DNA of 56,978 bases from DAIQNV01 sp036788215 (GCA_036788215.1 DAIQNV010000012.1:1-56978), one strand, 5' to 3'. Counted from the first letter of the stretch, positions 7,954-16,284 are shown. Program-made: numbers and translations. Notes: a model not told the origin generated them from the letters alone.

Positions 7954-10419
7954 TCAGCCCTCCCGGCCTTCGACCGTCATCGCGGGCTCGGCGCCGGGCG
8001 GCGCGACCTGCCGGATGATCTCGATCTTCAGGGGCTCCATGGGCGGGATGTTCCGGTCGACCGCGACCGTGGACTGCGGGCCCCGCGTGAAGAGCTTGAT
8101 GTCGCGGAAATCGGGGTCGCTCATGATCCTCGGGGTGATGAAGACATAGAGCACCGAGTCGCTGGTGATGCGGTTGGTGTCGCGAAAGAGCGGGCCGATC
8201 AGGGGGATGTCCCCAAGGATCGGAATCTTCACGATCGTGTTCCGCGTGTCCTGGACGGTGATGCCGCCGACCACGATCGTGGCGTCGGACGGGATCGAGA
8301 CCTGCCCCTCGACGGTGCGTTCCTGGCGGGGCGGCGGGACGCCGGCGGACCCGCTGCCCACGAAGTTCGACAGCTCCACGAGGTACTCGAGCCTGAGGAA
8401 GCCCGCGTCGGAGATGCTGGGCGTCACCTGCAGCGTCGTTCCCGCGTCCTCGAAGCCCGCGAAGCTCTGGGTGTCGGTCGTCTGCCCGAAGGTCGTCTCG
8501 ACCGTCGGCTGCTGCTCGAGGCTGACGATCCGCGCCTCTTCGTTGTCGTTCACCAGGAGCTGGGGCGTCGACAGGATGCGGGCGTCCGTGTCCGTCTGGA
8601 TCGCGTTGATGATGAACGGGACGTACTCGCTCTTGATCAGCGCCGTCGTCAGCCCGCTCAGCCCTGTCTCCGGCGCCCGCGCATCGAGGAAGTTGCCCGA
8701 CGCGTTGGCATCGCTGAGCCCGAAGTTGCTCTGGACGCCGAACTGCCCGCTGATCAGCTGGCTCTCGACCGCGAACCGGAAGTTGTCCGTGTCCGACACG
8801 CTCACGATCATCGCCTCGACGTACACCTGCGGACGACGCAGGTCGAGCCGCTCGAGCAGCCCGGCGAAGTCGTCCTGCTGGCGCTGCGGGGCCTTGATCA
8901 CCACCTGGTTGTTCGCCGCGTCCGGGATCACCGAGACCTGCGTCGGGTCGAAGCTGCCGATCTCGCCATCGCCGCCGGCCCCAGCCCCCCCGCCCTCGGC
9001 ACCCGCTGCCTCCGCGAGCTGGCGGGCCCGCTCCGCCGCCTGCTGGGCCTGCTGGTTGTTTCCCTGCTGGTTCTGCGGGAGGAAGGGGCTCGCGCCCGTC
9101 TGCGTCTGCCCGCTGATCAGGGCCTGCAGCACCTCTGCCACCGTCTCCGCGTCCGCGTGGTTCAGCCGGTAGGTTCGGATCACGATGCGGTCCGACTCGG
9201 TGTCCAGCTCCTCCACCAGCTCCGCCAGGTCCTCCTGCTGGGCCGGCGTGCCGTAGTAGATGATCGATCCGTTCGCGACATCGACGACCATGAAGGGTCC
9301 GCCGGCCGGGGCGGTGTTCGTGCCGAACTGCGCCTGCCCGGTGCGGTTGAGCTGCAGCTGGTTCGCCCCGACGCCCGTTTGGTTGTCGAGCGTTACGACC
9401 GCGCCGAAGCCCTGCTCCCGGGCGATGTCGGCGATCTGCCGGGCCGCCCCGCCCACGAAATACTTGCGGGGGCTCAGCTCGCTCGGGCGGTCGACCAGCT
9501 CGACAAGGTTCATCACCCGGTCGAGCTCCGGCTCGGTGCCTCGGAAGATCAGCGTGTTCCCCTGCGGGTCGATCGTCAGGCGGTCCGACAGGTTGTCGAG
9601 CGTGGTGCCGACGCTGGTGGGCGCGCCCTGCTGCTGCTGCTGCTGCTGCTGCTGAATCTGTCGGGCATTCTGCTGCCCGGGCACGCCGCCGCCGGACGGC
9701 GAGCCCGCGAGCGCCAGCACGCGCTCCCGCGCCGTCGGCGCCGCGACAAACGCGAGCTGGATCGGCCACAGCTTCAGGTCTGCGTTGCGGACCAGGATCC
9801 GCTCGACCAGGGCCTCGACCCGAGCGATCTGGCGCGGGCTCGCGGTCACGATCAGCACCCCCAGTTCATCCACCGGGGATACCGTCCCGTTGTTCGTCCC
9901 GATCACTTGCGTGATCGCGTTCTGGATCGAGCTGGGCCGGATGTTCGGCGTCTCGATCACGCGCGTCGTCGCCAGGTCGCCCGTGAAGGTGCGGGGGAGC
10001 TCGGCGCTGGGCGTGATGATGTAGAACCCCGACGTCGCGTCCAGCGTGATCCCGAACCCCTGCTGCTCGAGCATCGAGTCCAGGAGCGGGAGCAGCTCCC
10101 GCTTCGGCACATCCAGCGCCGTGTTGAAGACCACCGAGCCCGTCAGGTTCGGGGGCGCCGTGATGTTGATCCCCAGCGTCATCCCCACCCACTCGACCAG
10201 GCTCGGGAGCGTCACAGGCTCCGCGAACGCGCTGAAGGAGACCAGTTCCTCACCCCCCGTTGTCGGGACTTCCGCGAGCGGCGCATCCTGCGACGGCTCC
10301 TCCGCGTCCTGCCCAAAACAGGGGAATGCAACGCCCGTCAGCGCGAGCACCGCCCCCGCCGACCAACCCAGCCAATGTGCGGACACCCTGTTTCGGTGGT
10401 TCTGATCCCGATTGAGCAT
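7954..10419 (-). CDS. gspD: Type II secretion secretin, GspD family, with polyglutamine tract
   Basis: The 821-residue outer-membrane secretin starts at ATG 10419 behind GGAGG; the frame is open for another 1.6 kb upstream but without coding character. Order of parts: signal peptide (to about FGQ), an N0/N1-type domain beginning SFSAFAEPVTLPSLVEW, further N domains, a Q/A-rich linker, and the secretin core with VEAMIVSVSDTDNF, FEDAGTTLQVTPSI and the hallmark VKIPILGDIPLIGPLFR. About residue 260 lies an uninterrupted glutamine run from nine CTG/CAG triplets (9628-9654). It forms the multimeric secretion channel. The gene is divergent from the BtuF-like gene, with 87 bp between starts, and is co-transcribed with gspE. 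Confidence 0.93.
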   Translation of the reverse strand: MLNRDQNHRNRVSAHWLGWSAGAVLALTGVAFPCFGQDAEEPSQDAPLAEVPTTGGEELVSFSAFAEPVTLPSLVEWVGMTLGINITAPPNLTGSVVFNTALDVPKRELLPLLDSMLEQQGFGITLDATSGFYIITPSAELPRTFTGDLATTRVIETPNIRPSSIQNAITQVIGTNNGTVSPVDELGVLIVTASPRQIARVEALVERILVRNADLKLWPIQLAFVAAPTARERVLALAGSPSGGGVPGQQNARQIQQQQQQQQQGAPTSVGTTLDNLSDRLTIDPQGNTLIFRGTEPELDRVMNLVELVDRPSELSPRKYFVGGAARQIADIAREQGFGAVVTLDNQTGVGANQLQLNRTGQAQFGTNTAPAGGPFMVVDVANGSIIYYGTPAQQEDLAELVEELDTESDRIVIRTYRLNHADAETVAEVLQALISGQTQTGASPFLPQNQQGNNQQAQQAAERARQLAEAAGAEGGGAGAGGDGEIGSFDPTQVSVIPDAANNQVVIKAPQRQQDDFAGLLERLDLRRPQVYVEAMIVSVSDTDNFRFAVESQLISGQFGVQSNFGLSDANASGNFLDARAPETGLSGLTTALIKSEYVPFIINAIQTDTDARILSTPQLLVNDNEEARIVSLEQQPTVETTFGQTTDTQSFAGFEDAGTTLQVTPSISDAGFLRLEYLVELSNFVGSGSAGVPPPRQERTVEGQVSIPSDATIVVGGITVQDTRNTIVKIPILGDIPLIGPLFRDTNRITSDSVLYVFITPRIMSDPDFRDIKLFTRGPQSTVAVDRNIPPMEPLKIEIIRQVAPPGAEPAMTVEGREG

Positions 10420-10506
10420 CGATGCCTCCGCCCCTGGGCGTCCCTGCGAATCGTCCGATACGGTCACCGTGATCGACCGTTCAGCCGTCCGAGGAAAGCC
10501 TATCCG

Positions 10507-11517
10507 ATGCGTGTCGTCAGTCTTGTTCCCTCCGCCACCGAAGTCCTCTGCCGCGTCGGCGGCCGCGACCTGCTCGTGGGCCGCAGCCACGAGTGCGACT
10601 TTCCCGCCGACCCCGCCCGTCCCCTGGACCGCGTGCCCATCCTCACGAAACCCCGGGCCGACTACGCCCCCGAGCAGGGGCGCAGCGCCGGGGAGGTCGA
10701 CCGGCTCGTGCGGGAAGCGATGGCGGGCAGCCAGTCCCTCTACACGCTGGACACCGCGAAGCTCGCCGAACTGGATCCCGACCTGATCCTGACGCAGGAC
10801 CTCTGCCATGTCTGCTCCATCGATGTGGGCAGCGTCCGGACGATCGCCCGCCACATGCGGGACGCCTTCGGGCGCCACCCCCAGGTCGTCAGCCTCAACC
10901 CGCACACGGTCGAGGGCGTGCTCGACGACCTCCTGACCGTCGGCGACGCCATCAAGCGCCCCGAGGAGGCCCGGCGCGTCGCGGTCGAACTCCGCACGAG
11001 GCTCTTCCGGGCGGAGGAATTCGTGAACCCCTACGAGGAGGGCCCGGTGGTCGGGTTCCTCGAGTGGACCGACCCGTTGTATGTCGCCGGCCACTGGACG
11101 GTGCAGCTGATCGAACGCGCCGGCGGAAGACACCCCTTGAACGAGACGGTCGCCAAGCCCGACGCGGGCGCCGCCCTCGGCCCGCAGCGGGGCGAACGCG
11201 TGGCGGGCAAGTCGATTGCCGTCGCGCCGGAGGTCTTCGCTGCGACGCAACCCAAATTCCTCATCATCGCCCCCTGCGGGCTCACGCTCGACCAGGCGGA
11301 AGACGAGGCCCGCAACCTCGCGCAGCACGACTGGTTCAAGGAACTGCCGGCGGTGAAGGCGGGGCGCGTCGCGGTCGTGGATGGCAACCAGATGTTCAAC
11401 CGCCCGGGGCCCCGCCTGATCGACGCCTTCGAGTGGCTCGTGGGCTGGCTCCAGAACCGGCCCGAACTGATCCCACCGGACTTTCCGTGGCGGCCGTTCA
11501 GCCTCCTGCCCCGTTGA
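10507..11517 (+). CDS. BtuF-like periplasmic-binding-fold protein (cobalamin/iron ABC type)
   Basis: The 336-residue protein has the type III periplasmic binding fold. VVSLVPSATEVLC is the typical start, then DLILTQDLCHVC, the hinge-helix region and PKFLIIAPCGLTL, with a DGNQMFNRPGPRLIDAFEWL ending. Related proteins bind vitamin B12 or iron chelates. No signal peptide or lipobox is seen in front of the domain, which is unusual for a binding protein but shared by orphan BtuF-like proteins. A GAGGAAAG ribosome-site-like stretch precedes ATG 10507. No ABC permease is nearby; the only ABC ATPase is at 24131. Ligand unknown. Confidence 0.8.
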   Translation: MRVVSLVPSATEVLCRVGGRDLLVGRSHECDFPADPARPLDRVPILTKPRADYAPEQGRSAGEVDRLVREAMAGSQSLYTLDTAKLAELDPDLILTQDLCHVCSIDVGSVRTIARHMRDAFGRHPQVVSLNPHTVEGVLDDLLTVGDAIKRPEEARRVAVELRTRLFRAEEFVNPYEEGPVVGFLEWTDPLYVAGHWTVQLIERAGGRHPLNETVAKPDAGAALGPQRGERVAGKSIAVAPEVFAATQPKFLIIAPCGLTLDQAEDEARNLAQHDWFKELPAVKAGRVAVVDGNQMFNRPGPRLIDAFEWLVGWLQNRPELIPPDFPWRPFSLLPR

Positions 11518-11680
11518 CTTATGGCCGCCATAGGTTCCGAGGCTTTGGGCTCCATCGCCTAGTAAGTACGCCCGATTCGGTAAATTTTCACATCCCATTT
11601 GCCCTTGCCACTTGTGCCCAAGCGCCGAGCCAATACGCTGACGCCGTAGGTCGATTCCACCACTTCGTTCGGAGTCCGCG

Positions 11681-13141
11681 ATGAAACAAGCCGCTGTGCA
11701 CCTGCTGCTGATCGCGTCCGGGACCGCGGTAGGGGGTATGCCCGATGTGGACCGTGCCACCATCGTCGCGGGGCTCCCCGGGAGTTCGCTGGCGTTCGAT
11801 TTCAACGGCGATTGCCAGATCACCGACTTCGATCTTGCCATCGCGCTCGCCGGCATCCTTGACGAGAGCGTTGTTCCCGACCTCGACGACGACGCTGAGG
11901 TCACCTGGGAGGACACCCTTCTCTTCGTCCGTGCTCTGCTGAGCGCAAGCGTCGGCGACGCCAACGCAGACGGGGTGGTCAACGCGCTCGATGTCGTCGC
12001 CGTCGCCGCGGCTCTCGCGGCGGGCACGTACCACCCGGCCGCGGATGTCAACGCCGACGCACGGGCGACGGTAGAGGATGTCGTGGCGGTCGCGCCCCAG
12101 GTGGGCGGTCAGGTGCTGCTCACCGAGGCCGAACTCGACGACGCGGCGGCCTGGCTGCGCGACGCCGCGGGCTGGATCCGGTGGTACGGAACCGCGAACT
12201 TTCTGAATTATGGCATGTGCGCGGGGGGCAACGGGGAGCCCGCCATCATGCATTACAAGCCGATCAGCGACGGCTGGTACCCCCCCGGCGTGCCGGATGC
12301 ACATACGCCTTCCGTCAGCAAGAAATGGCCGCACAATCATCTCTTGACATTTTCCCTCGATTGGGACCACGGCACCTCCGTCAGCAAGTCCGCACGATTC
12401 CCGCCGAATCATGTCAATCGGTACTCTTCAACTTGGCTCGACCCGCTTGCCCCGCCGGACGAAGGCCCCGACTGGTGGCCGCAGACGCACGATGGAACAT
12501 TTTCATTCCTCAGAGATCACAACAAGTTCCAATCGAAACAGGACACCTTTCCGGGCGAACACACCGTCGCACGGAGTGAGATGTGGCGGTATGTCCCTAA
12601 TCATGTGTTTCAGGTGAGTCAGACTTGGCCGGGGCCTCTCCAGCATGATCTTCCTGTCAGCCATATGTGGCCGACCAACCATGTGCTTTCGGCAAGCCAC
12701 AACCCCCTTGATTTCGGTCCGACTCACCATGTGGCGACCACCGAAGAGTGGCACGGTTCGCCGGTGCATCGCCAGCAGACCAGCGTCCAATGGCCACCGA
12801 ACCACGCGAGCCGTGTGTCGCGCCAATGGCCCGAGCACGACTTCCAGTGGAGCGGCACCTGGCGCGCGAACCATAACATCTCGGTTTCGCGCCTGTGGCC
12901 CACCAACAAGTATCCGAGAGGCTGGCCGCCTTCTCACATGCCCGATCCGTCGGCAAAGGACGGGCAGCCCGGGCCGTGGGACAGAAAATGGCCGGACAAC
13001 CACAGCCAGTACGAATCGATCAAGGGCTTGATCCCAAGCATCCCGAATCTTCCGAACTGGTGGCCCACCGGCCAGACCGGCGGAACCAACCCCGACGACC
13101 CATCATCCGGTGCGGGGGGCGACGACGATGGCGATGAGTAG
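11681..13141 (+). CDS. Secreted calcium-loop protein with WPxNH repeats (novel architecture)
   Basis: The 486-residue product has a short signal-peptide-like N-terminus. It is followed by four EF-hand/dockerin-like loops: D40-x-N-x-D-x-Q, D67-x-D-x-D-x-E, D93-x-N-x-D-x-V and D122-x-N-x-D-x-R, each ending in an acidic residue at position 12. A linker with WLRDAAGWIRWYG leads to about residue 210. From there to 445 imperfect units of roughly 12 residues follow the pattern S-x-x-W-P-x-N-H-x-x-x-x, for example SHMWPTNHVLSA and SVQWPPNHASRV. The tail is acidic (GGDDDGDE). I recognise no known family for the repeat. A GGAG site precedes the ATG. The repeat-coding part is visibly less GC-rich than its neighbours. 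The next gene overlaps its stop and carries one copy of the motif. Confidence 0.8.
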   Translation: MKQAAVHLLLIASGTAVGGMPDVDRATIVAGLPGSSLAFDFNGDCQITDFDLAIALAGILDESVVPDLDDDAEVTWEDTLLFVRALLSASVGDANADGVVNALDVVAVAAALAAGTYHPAADVNADARATVEDVVAVAPQVGGQVLLTEAELDDAAAWLRDAAGWIRWYGTANFLNYGMCAGGNGEPAIMHYKPISDGWYPPGVPDAHTPSVSKKWPHNHLLTFSLDWDHGTSVSKSARFPPNHVNRYSSTWLDPLAPPDEGPDWWPQTHDGTFSFLRDHNKFQSKQDTFPGEHTVARSEMWRYVPNHVFQVSQTWPGPLQHDLPVSHMWPTNHVLSASHNPLDFGPTHHVATTEEWHGSPVHRQQTSVQWPPNHASRVSRQWPEHDFQWSGTWRANHNISVSRLWPTNKYPRGWPPSHMPDPSAKDGQPGPWDRKWPDNHSQYESIKGLIPSIPNLPNWWPTGQTGGTNPDDPSSGAGGDDDGDE

Positions 13142-14345
13142 TGCGTTGCTTCTTGGCCTCTGCGTGGTCATCGCAGGGCAAACCGGGCAGGGGCCCGTGC
13201 GTTTCAACGAGGCCGACTTCGCGGATACCGGCGTGCGCCCTGACCGGAGCCTCGGGCTTCCCGACGCCATCGATCTCGCCGACCCGAGGGCGCTCGCACG
13301 TTTCATCCTCACGCACGCACCCGGTCACGCCGTCGTGTACCCCACCGAACGCTACTACTACTTCGAGTTCGACCAGGGCCCGCACCGCGTCGCCGGGAAC
13401 CTCCGCTTCACAGAGATCGACCGCGGCATCCTCCACACAGGCTACTTCGACCGCAACGACCGCCGTCTCATCAACGCCGCCACCTTCCGCGACGGTGACC
13501 CCGGCGTCCGGATCCATCCCACCGCCACGCCCCACACCTACCGCGTCGAGATCGACGGCATCGCCCGCGTGTTCACGCTCGATCGCACCGTGCTCGACGC
13601 CGGGCCCGGCGTACCGCTCGCCCCAGACGAGCGGGTCGTCTCCACCGTCCGCGATGAGTCCGGCTTCGTCTTCACGCTGCTCTTTCACGAGCCGCAGGCC
13701 ATGTTCTACTACGCCCTGCACCCCGACTTTGACCCTCCGCACGCGCTCGCAGACATCCCGCTCTCGGGGCATCGGTTCCGGGTTGATCGCGAGGGCGGCT
13801 TTGTCTTCTGGCGAGACCCCGACGGGCGTGATGTTCTCGTCGGCGTCCGCCTCCGCGAGATCGCCGACAACTCCTACTTCGACGGCCCCTTCGATCAGGT
13901 CCCCCCGGACCTCCCCCTCCGCCCACTCCTCCGCAGGGCCTACCCCTATGTCGACGCCCGCGGCGGGATCGACGAACACGGAACCTTCCTCGAACTCGCC
14001 GACCAACGCGTCGCGATCAGCCCGTACGCCGAGTACGACGAACTCGGACCCTTCCTGCAAGCCGCCGTCGCCGCGCTCGACGCCGAGCCCCGCCGCCCCG
14101 ACCGCCCCGCCGGCGCGCCCCTCGTCGACGAACCCAAACGCGCCTTCATGCGCTCCCTCCCCGCCATCGTCACCGCCACCGGCGCCGCCCCCCTCCCCGA
14201 ATCCTTCGGTGCCGCTCACCAGCCAGCCCTCAGCCGCACATGGCCCGCCAACCATGCCCGCCAGCAAAGCCAGTCCACCGCATCTCCCCCTCCCATCCCG
14301 CCGAACTTACCTCCACCCACCCGATCTCCCGCGAACGACCATTGA
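13128..14345 (+). CDS. Secreted protein of unknown family with one C-terminal WPxNH motif
   Basis: The 405-residue product has a signal peptide (MAMSSALLLGLCVVIAG, cleavage near residue 19). The body is rich in aromatic residues and probable beta strands, for example YYYFEFDQGPHR, FTEIDRGILHTGYFDRND and GFVFWRDPDG. I do not recognise a fold. A proline-rich tail follows residue 320, and within it S369-R-T-W-P-A-N-H376 repeats exactly the unit found a dozen times in the preceding protein. ATG 13128 lies inside the upstream gene, overlapping its TAG (13139-13141) by 14 bases; ATG 13134 and GTG 13110 are alternatives in frame. The overlap implies translational coupling, so the two products are probably partners. 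Confidence 0.8.
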   Translation: MAMSSALLLGLCVVIAGQTGQGPVRFNEADFADTGVRPDRSLGLPDAIDLADPRALARFILTHAPGHAVVYPTERYYYFEFDQGPHRVAGNLRFTEIDRGILHTGYFDRNDRRLINAATFRDGDPGVRIHPTATPHTYRVEIDGIARVFTLDRTVLDAGPGVPLAPDERVVSTVRDESGFVFTLLFHEPQAMFYYALHPDFDPPHALADIPLSGHRFRVDREGGFVFWRDPDGRDVLVGVRLREIADNSYFDGPFDQVPPDLPLRPLLRRAYPYVDARGGIDEHGTFLELADQRVAISPYAEYDELGPFLQAAVAALDAEPRRPDRPAGAPLVDEPKRAFMRSLPAIVTATGAAPLPESFGAAHQPALSRTWPANHARQQSQSTASPPPIPPNLPPPTRSPANDH

Positions 14346-14370
14346 TCGAAACCCAACCCCGCGGTAGGGT
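14342..14370 (+). promoter_or_regulatory. Promoter-like TTGATC-17-TAGGGT upstream of GH5 gene
   Basis: TTGATC (14342-14347) and TAGGGT (14365-14370) are 17 bases apart, a sigma-70-type layout. The promoter begins inside the stop of the preceding gene and lies about 33 bases before the glycosidase ATG. Confidence 0.5.
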
Positions 14371-14402
14371 GGCCGAAGAAACCCACCGGGACGGGTCCAC
14401 AC

Positions 14403-15821
14403 ATGCACAGCCAGCTCAAGCACCTCGCCTTCGCGGTCACGCTGATCGCCGCCTCTACCCTCGGCCTCGCCCAGCTCACGCGCCAGGCCCCGTCCAACCT
14501 CCCCGCGTCGCCCGACCCGCTTCCCCAGACGGGGCTCGCCCGGGGCGTCAACTTTGGCAACATGCTCGAGGGGCCCTTTGAGGGTGCCTGGGGGTTGACG
14601 GTGGAGGAGCGGTTTTTCGACATCACACGCGAGGCCGGGCTCGACCACATCCGCCTGCCCGTGAGCTGGACGCACCACACGCAGGACGAGCCCCCCTACG
14701 CGATCGACGCGGCGTTCCTCGACCGCGTGCAGTGGTGCGTCGACCAGGCCCTGGCCCGCAACCTCAAGATCATCGTCAACACGCACCACTACGAGGAACT
14801 GAACGCGGACCCGGTCGCCGAGACGCCCCGGGCGCTCGCGATCTGGCGGCAGGTCGCCTCCCGCTTCGCGTCGTACCCGGGCACGGTCTATTTCGAGGTC
14901 CTCAACGAGCCTCATGGCGCCTTCAACGCCAATCCCCAGCTCTGGGACGCCTACCTCGCCCAGGCCCTCGCGGTCATCCGCCAGACCAACCCCACCCGCT
15001 CCGTCCTCGCCGGTCCCGTCCGCTACAACTCCATCGCCGCCCTCGATTCGTTCAACCCGCCCGCCGACCCCAACCTGATCCTCGCGGTGCACCACTACGA
15101 GCCCTTCGCCTTCACGCACCAGGGCGCGAGCTGGGTCGACCCCAGCCCGCCCGTCGGCACCGCCTGGACCGGCACGCCCCTGGGCTTTGCGCCGAACTAC
15201 GACAACTGGTCGTGGAACACCACCGTGACGATCGTCGGGGAGGGCCTCGCCGTCGACTACCAGCAGGGCTGGGCGGGCCTCTACCTCCGGCGGGGCTCGC
15301 GCCTCGAGGGCGTCCGGCGGATCGCCTTCACCACCGACCGGGCGATGACGCTGAATGTCATCGCCGGCAATGACGACACCGACCAGGGCTTCCCCGTCAC
15401 GACCACCGCGAATATCGAGACGATCGTCACGCTGCCCGCCGGCTTCGTCCCGGTCGAGCGCATCATGCTCCAGAACGCGACCCCGAGCGACCAGCCGGCG
15501 TTCACGCTCTCCAACATCCGCGTCGAGACGGACACGACCTCCGAGCCCGTCCTCGTCACCGAGCGCGAGTCCCTCGACCGGGCGATCAAGTCCGCCGCCG
15601 ACTGGGCCCGGGCCCGCGACTTGCCCGTCCACCTGGGCGAGTTCGGGGCGTACTCACCCGCGGACATGGACTCCCGCGTCCGCTGGACGCGGGCGGTGCG
15701 CCGCTCCGCGGAGCGCCACGGGATGGCCTGGGCGTACTGGGAACTGGCTGCCGGCTTCGGCTTCTTCGACCCCGCCGCAGGCACCTACCGCCAACCCCTC
15801 CTCGACGCCCTCACGCGGTGA
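14403..15821 (+). CDS. Secreted glycoside hydrolase family 5 (cellulase-type) with internal insert domain
   Basis: The 472-residue product has a signal peptide to about residue 23. The GH5 (beta/alpha)8 barrel shows GVNFGNMLEGPFEGAWG, IRLPVSWTHH, THHYEELN, the acid/base Glu169 in LNEPHG, AVHHYEPFAFTHQG, and the nucleophile Glu413 in HLGEFGAYS, ending WAYWELAAGFGFFDP. It should cleave beta-1,4 glucan or mannan outside the cell. Between about residues 262 and 385, where the barrel normally runs on directly, a roughly 120-residue beta-rich segment is inserted (SWNTTVTIVGEGLAVDY to NIRVETD), resembling a carbohydrate-binding module. A promoter-like pair lies upstream. It directly follows the WPxNH locus but seems to be separately transcribed. 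Confidence 0.9.
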   Translation: MHSQLKHLAFAVTLIAASTLGLAQLTRQAPSNLPASPDPLPQTGLARGVNFGNMLEGPFEGAWGLTVEERFFDITREAGLDHIRLPVSWTHHTQDEPPYAIDAAFLDRVQWCVDQALARNLKIIVNTHHYEELNADPVAETPRALAIWRQVASRFASYPGTVYFEVLNEPHGAFNANPQLWDAYLAQALAVIRQTNPTRSVLAGPVRYNSIAALDSFNPPADPNLILAVHHYEPFAFTHQGASWVDPSPPVGTAWTGTPLGFAPNYDNWSWNTTVTIVGEGLAVDYQQGWAGLYLRRGSRLEGVRRIAFTTDRAMTLNVIAGNDDTDQGFPVTTTANIETIVTLPAGFVPVERIMLQNATPSDQPAFTLSNIRVETDTTSEPVLVTERESLDRAIKSAADWARARDLPVHLGEFGAYSPADMDSRVRWTRAVRRSAERHGMAWAYWELAAGFGFFDPAAGTYRQPLLDALTR

Positions 15822-15950
15822 GACGCCCCGGTGCCCCGACCCGCCGAAGGCGCGTCGGGCCGAACAACCCGGCGCAACCGGATGCCGAGTCTGAGCGCAG
15901 CGAAGGCTCGGGTTAAGCAGCGACAAATCCACTTCTCCAAAGCGCGTGCT
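15822..15950. repeat. Intergenic palindrome with GAGCGCAGCGAAGG core
   Basis: The spacer after the glycosidase holds an imperfect palindrome at about 15888-15914 (CCGAGTCTGAGCGCAG then CGAAGGCTCGG). It resembles the GAGCCC-type palindromes near 23883 and 42282. It may act as a terminator, although no T-run follows. Confidence 0.4.
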
Positions 15951-15955
15951 TGTCG

Positions 15956-15961
15956 TACACT
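15956..15961 (+). promoter_or_regulatory. -10-like TACACT for DUF433 gene
   Basis: TACACT ends six bases before GTG 15968. There is no Shine-Dalgarno. Confidence 0.45.
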
Positions 15962-15967
15962 GGACGC

Positions 15968-16174
15968 GTGTCCAACCCAATCACCGTCGATCCCGACATC
16001 CTCCACGGCACCCCGTGCTTCAGGGGCACCCGCGTCCCGGTGCGCATCCTCTTCGACTACCTCGAAGCCGGCGACACCGTGTCCGACTTCCTCGAGCAGC
16101 ATCCCACCGTGACCCGCGAACAGGCCGAAGCGGTGCTGCGTGACGACGGGGCGGTTGGGGACCGGTGCCGCTGA
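15968..16174 (+). CDS. DUF433 protein, orphan VapB45-type antitoxin
   Basis: The 68-residue protein is a small helix-turn-helix-like DUF433 member. It begins with ITVDPDILHGTPCFRGTRVP and continues LFDYLEAGDTVSDFLEQHP and VTREQAEAVL, which is the family pattern. Members are usually the antitoxin of a toxin-antitoxin pair with a DUF5615 PIN-like toxin just downstream. Here no toxin follows: the next gene, 110 bp on, is a lipase. GTG 15968 is chosen because TACACT lies six bases upstream, and an in-frame TTG 15950 would start before that element. The C-terminus (RDDGAVGDRCR) is short. Confidence 0.75.
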   Translation: MSNPITVDPDILHGTPCFRGTRVPVRILFDYLEAGDTVSDFLEQHPTVTREQAEAVLRDDGAVGDRCR

Positions 16175-16284
16175 CCCGGCTCTGCGGGTCAGTGCTCCCC
16201 GCCTCACTTTCAATTGCTTTCCCTACCCATCCCCCGTGTCAAACTGGGTAACCTCGCGCTTCAAGAGAAAGCACGAGGCCCGCC

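Noticed and set aside
7813..10506. Very long plus-strand open frame before the BtuF-like gene
   Set aside because: It is antisense to gspD/gspE, rich in Arg/Asp/His as expected from complementary high-GC codons, and contains no motif.
10420..12051. Long open minus-strand frame continuing upstream of gspD
   Set aside because: It crosses the BtuF-like gene and the start of the WPxNH gene on the other strand. Its translation has no domain character, and GGAGG marks the true gspD start at 10419.
12290..13060. WPxNH array as an assembly artefact of collapsed tandem repeats
   Set aside because: Units are highly diverged at DNA level and the frame stays open to a sensible acidic tail, so collapse or misassembly is unlikely.
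11681..14345. WPxNH locus as a prophage or tailocin fragment
   Set aside because: Both products have secretion signals and no phage structural, lysis or integration genes are nearby.
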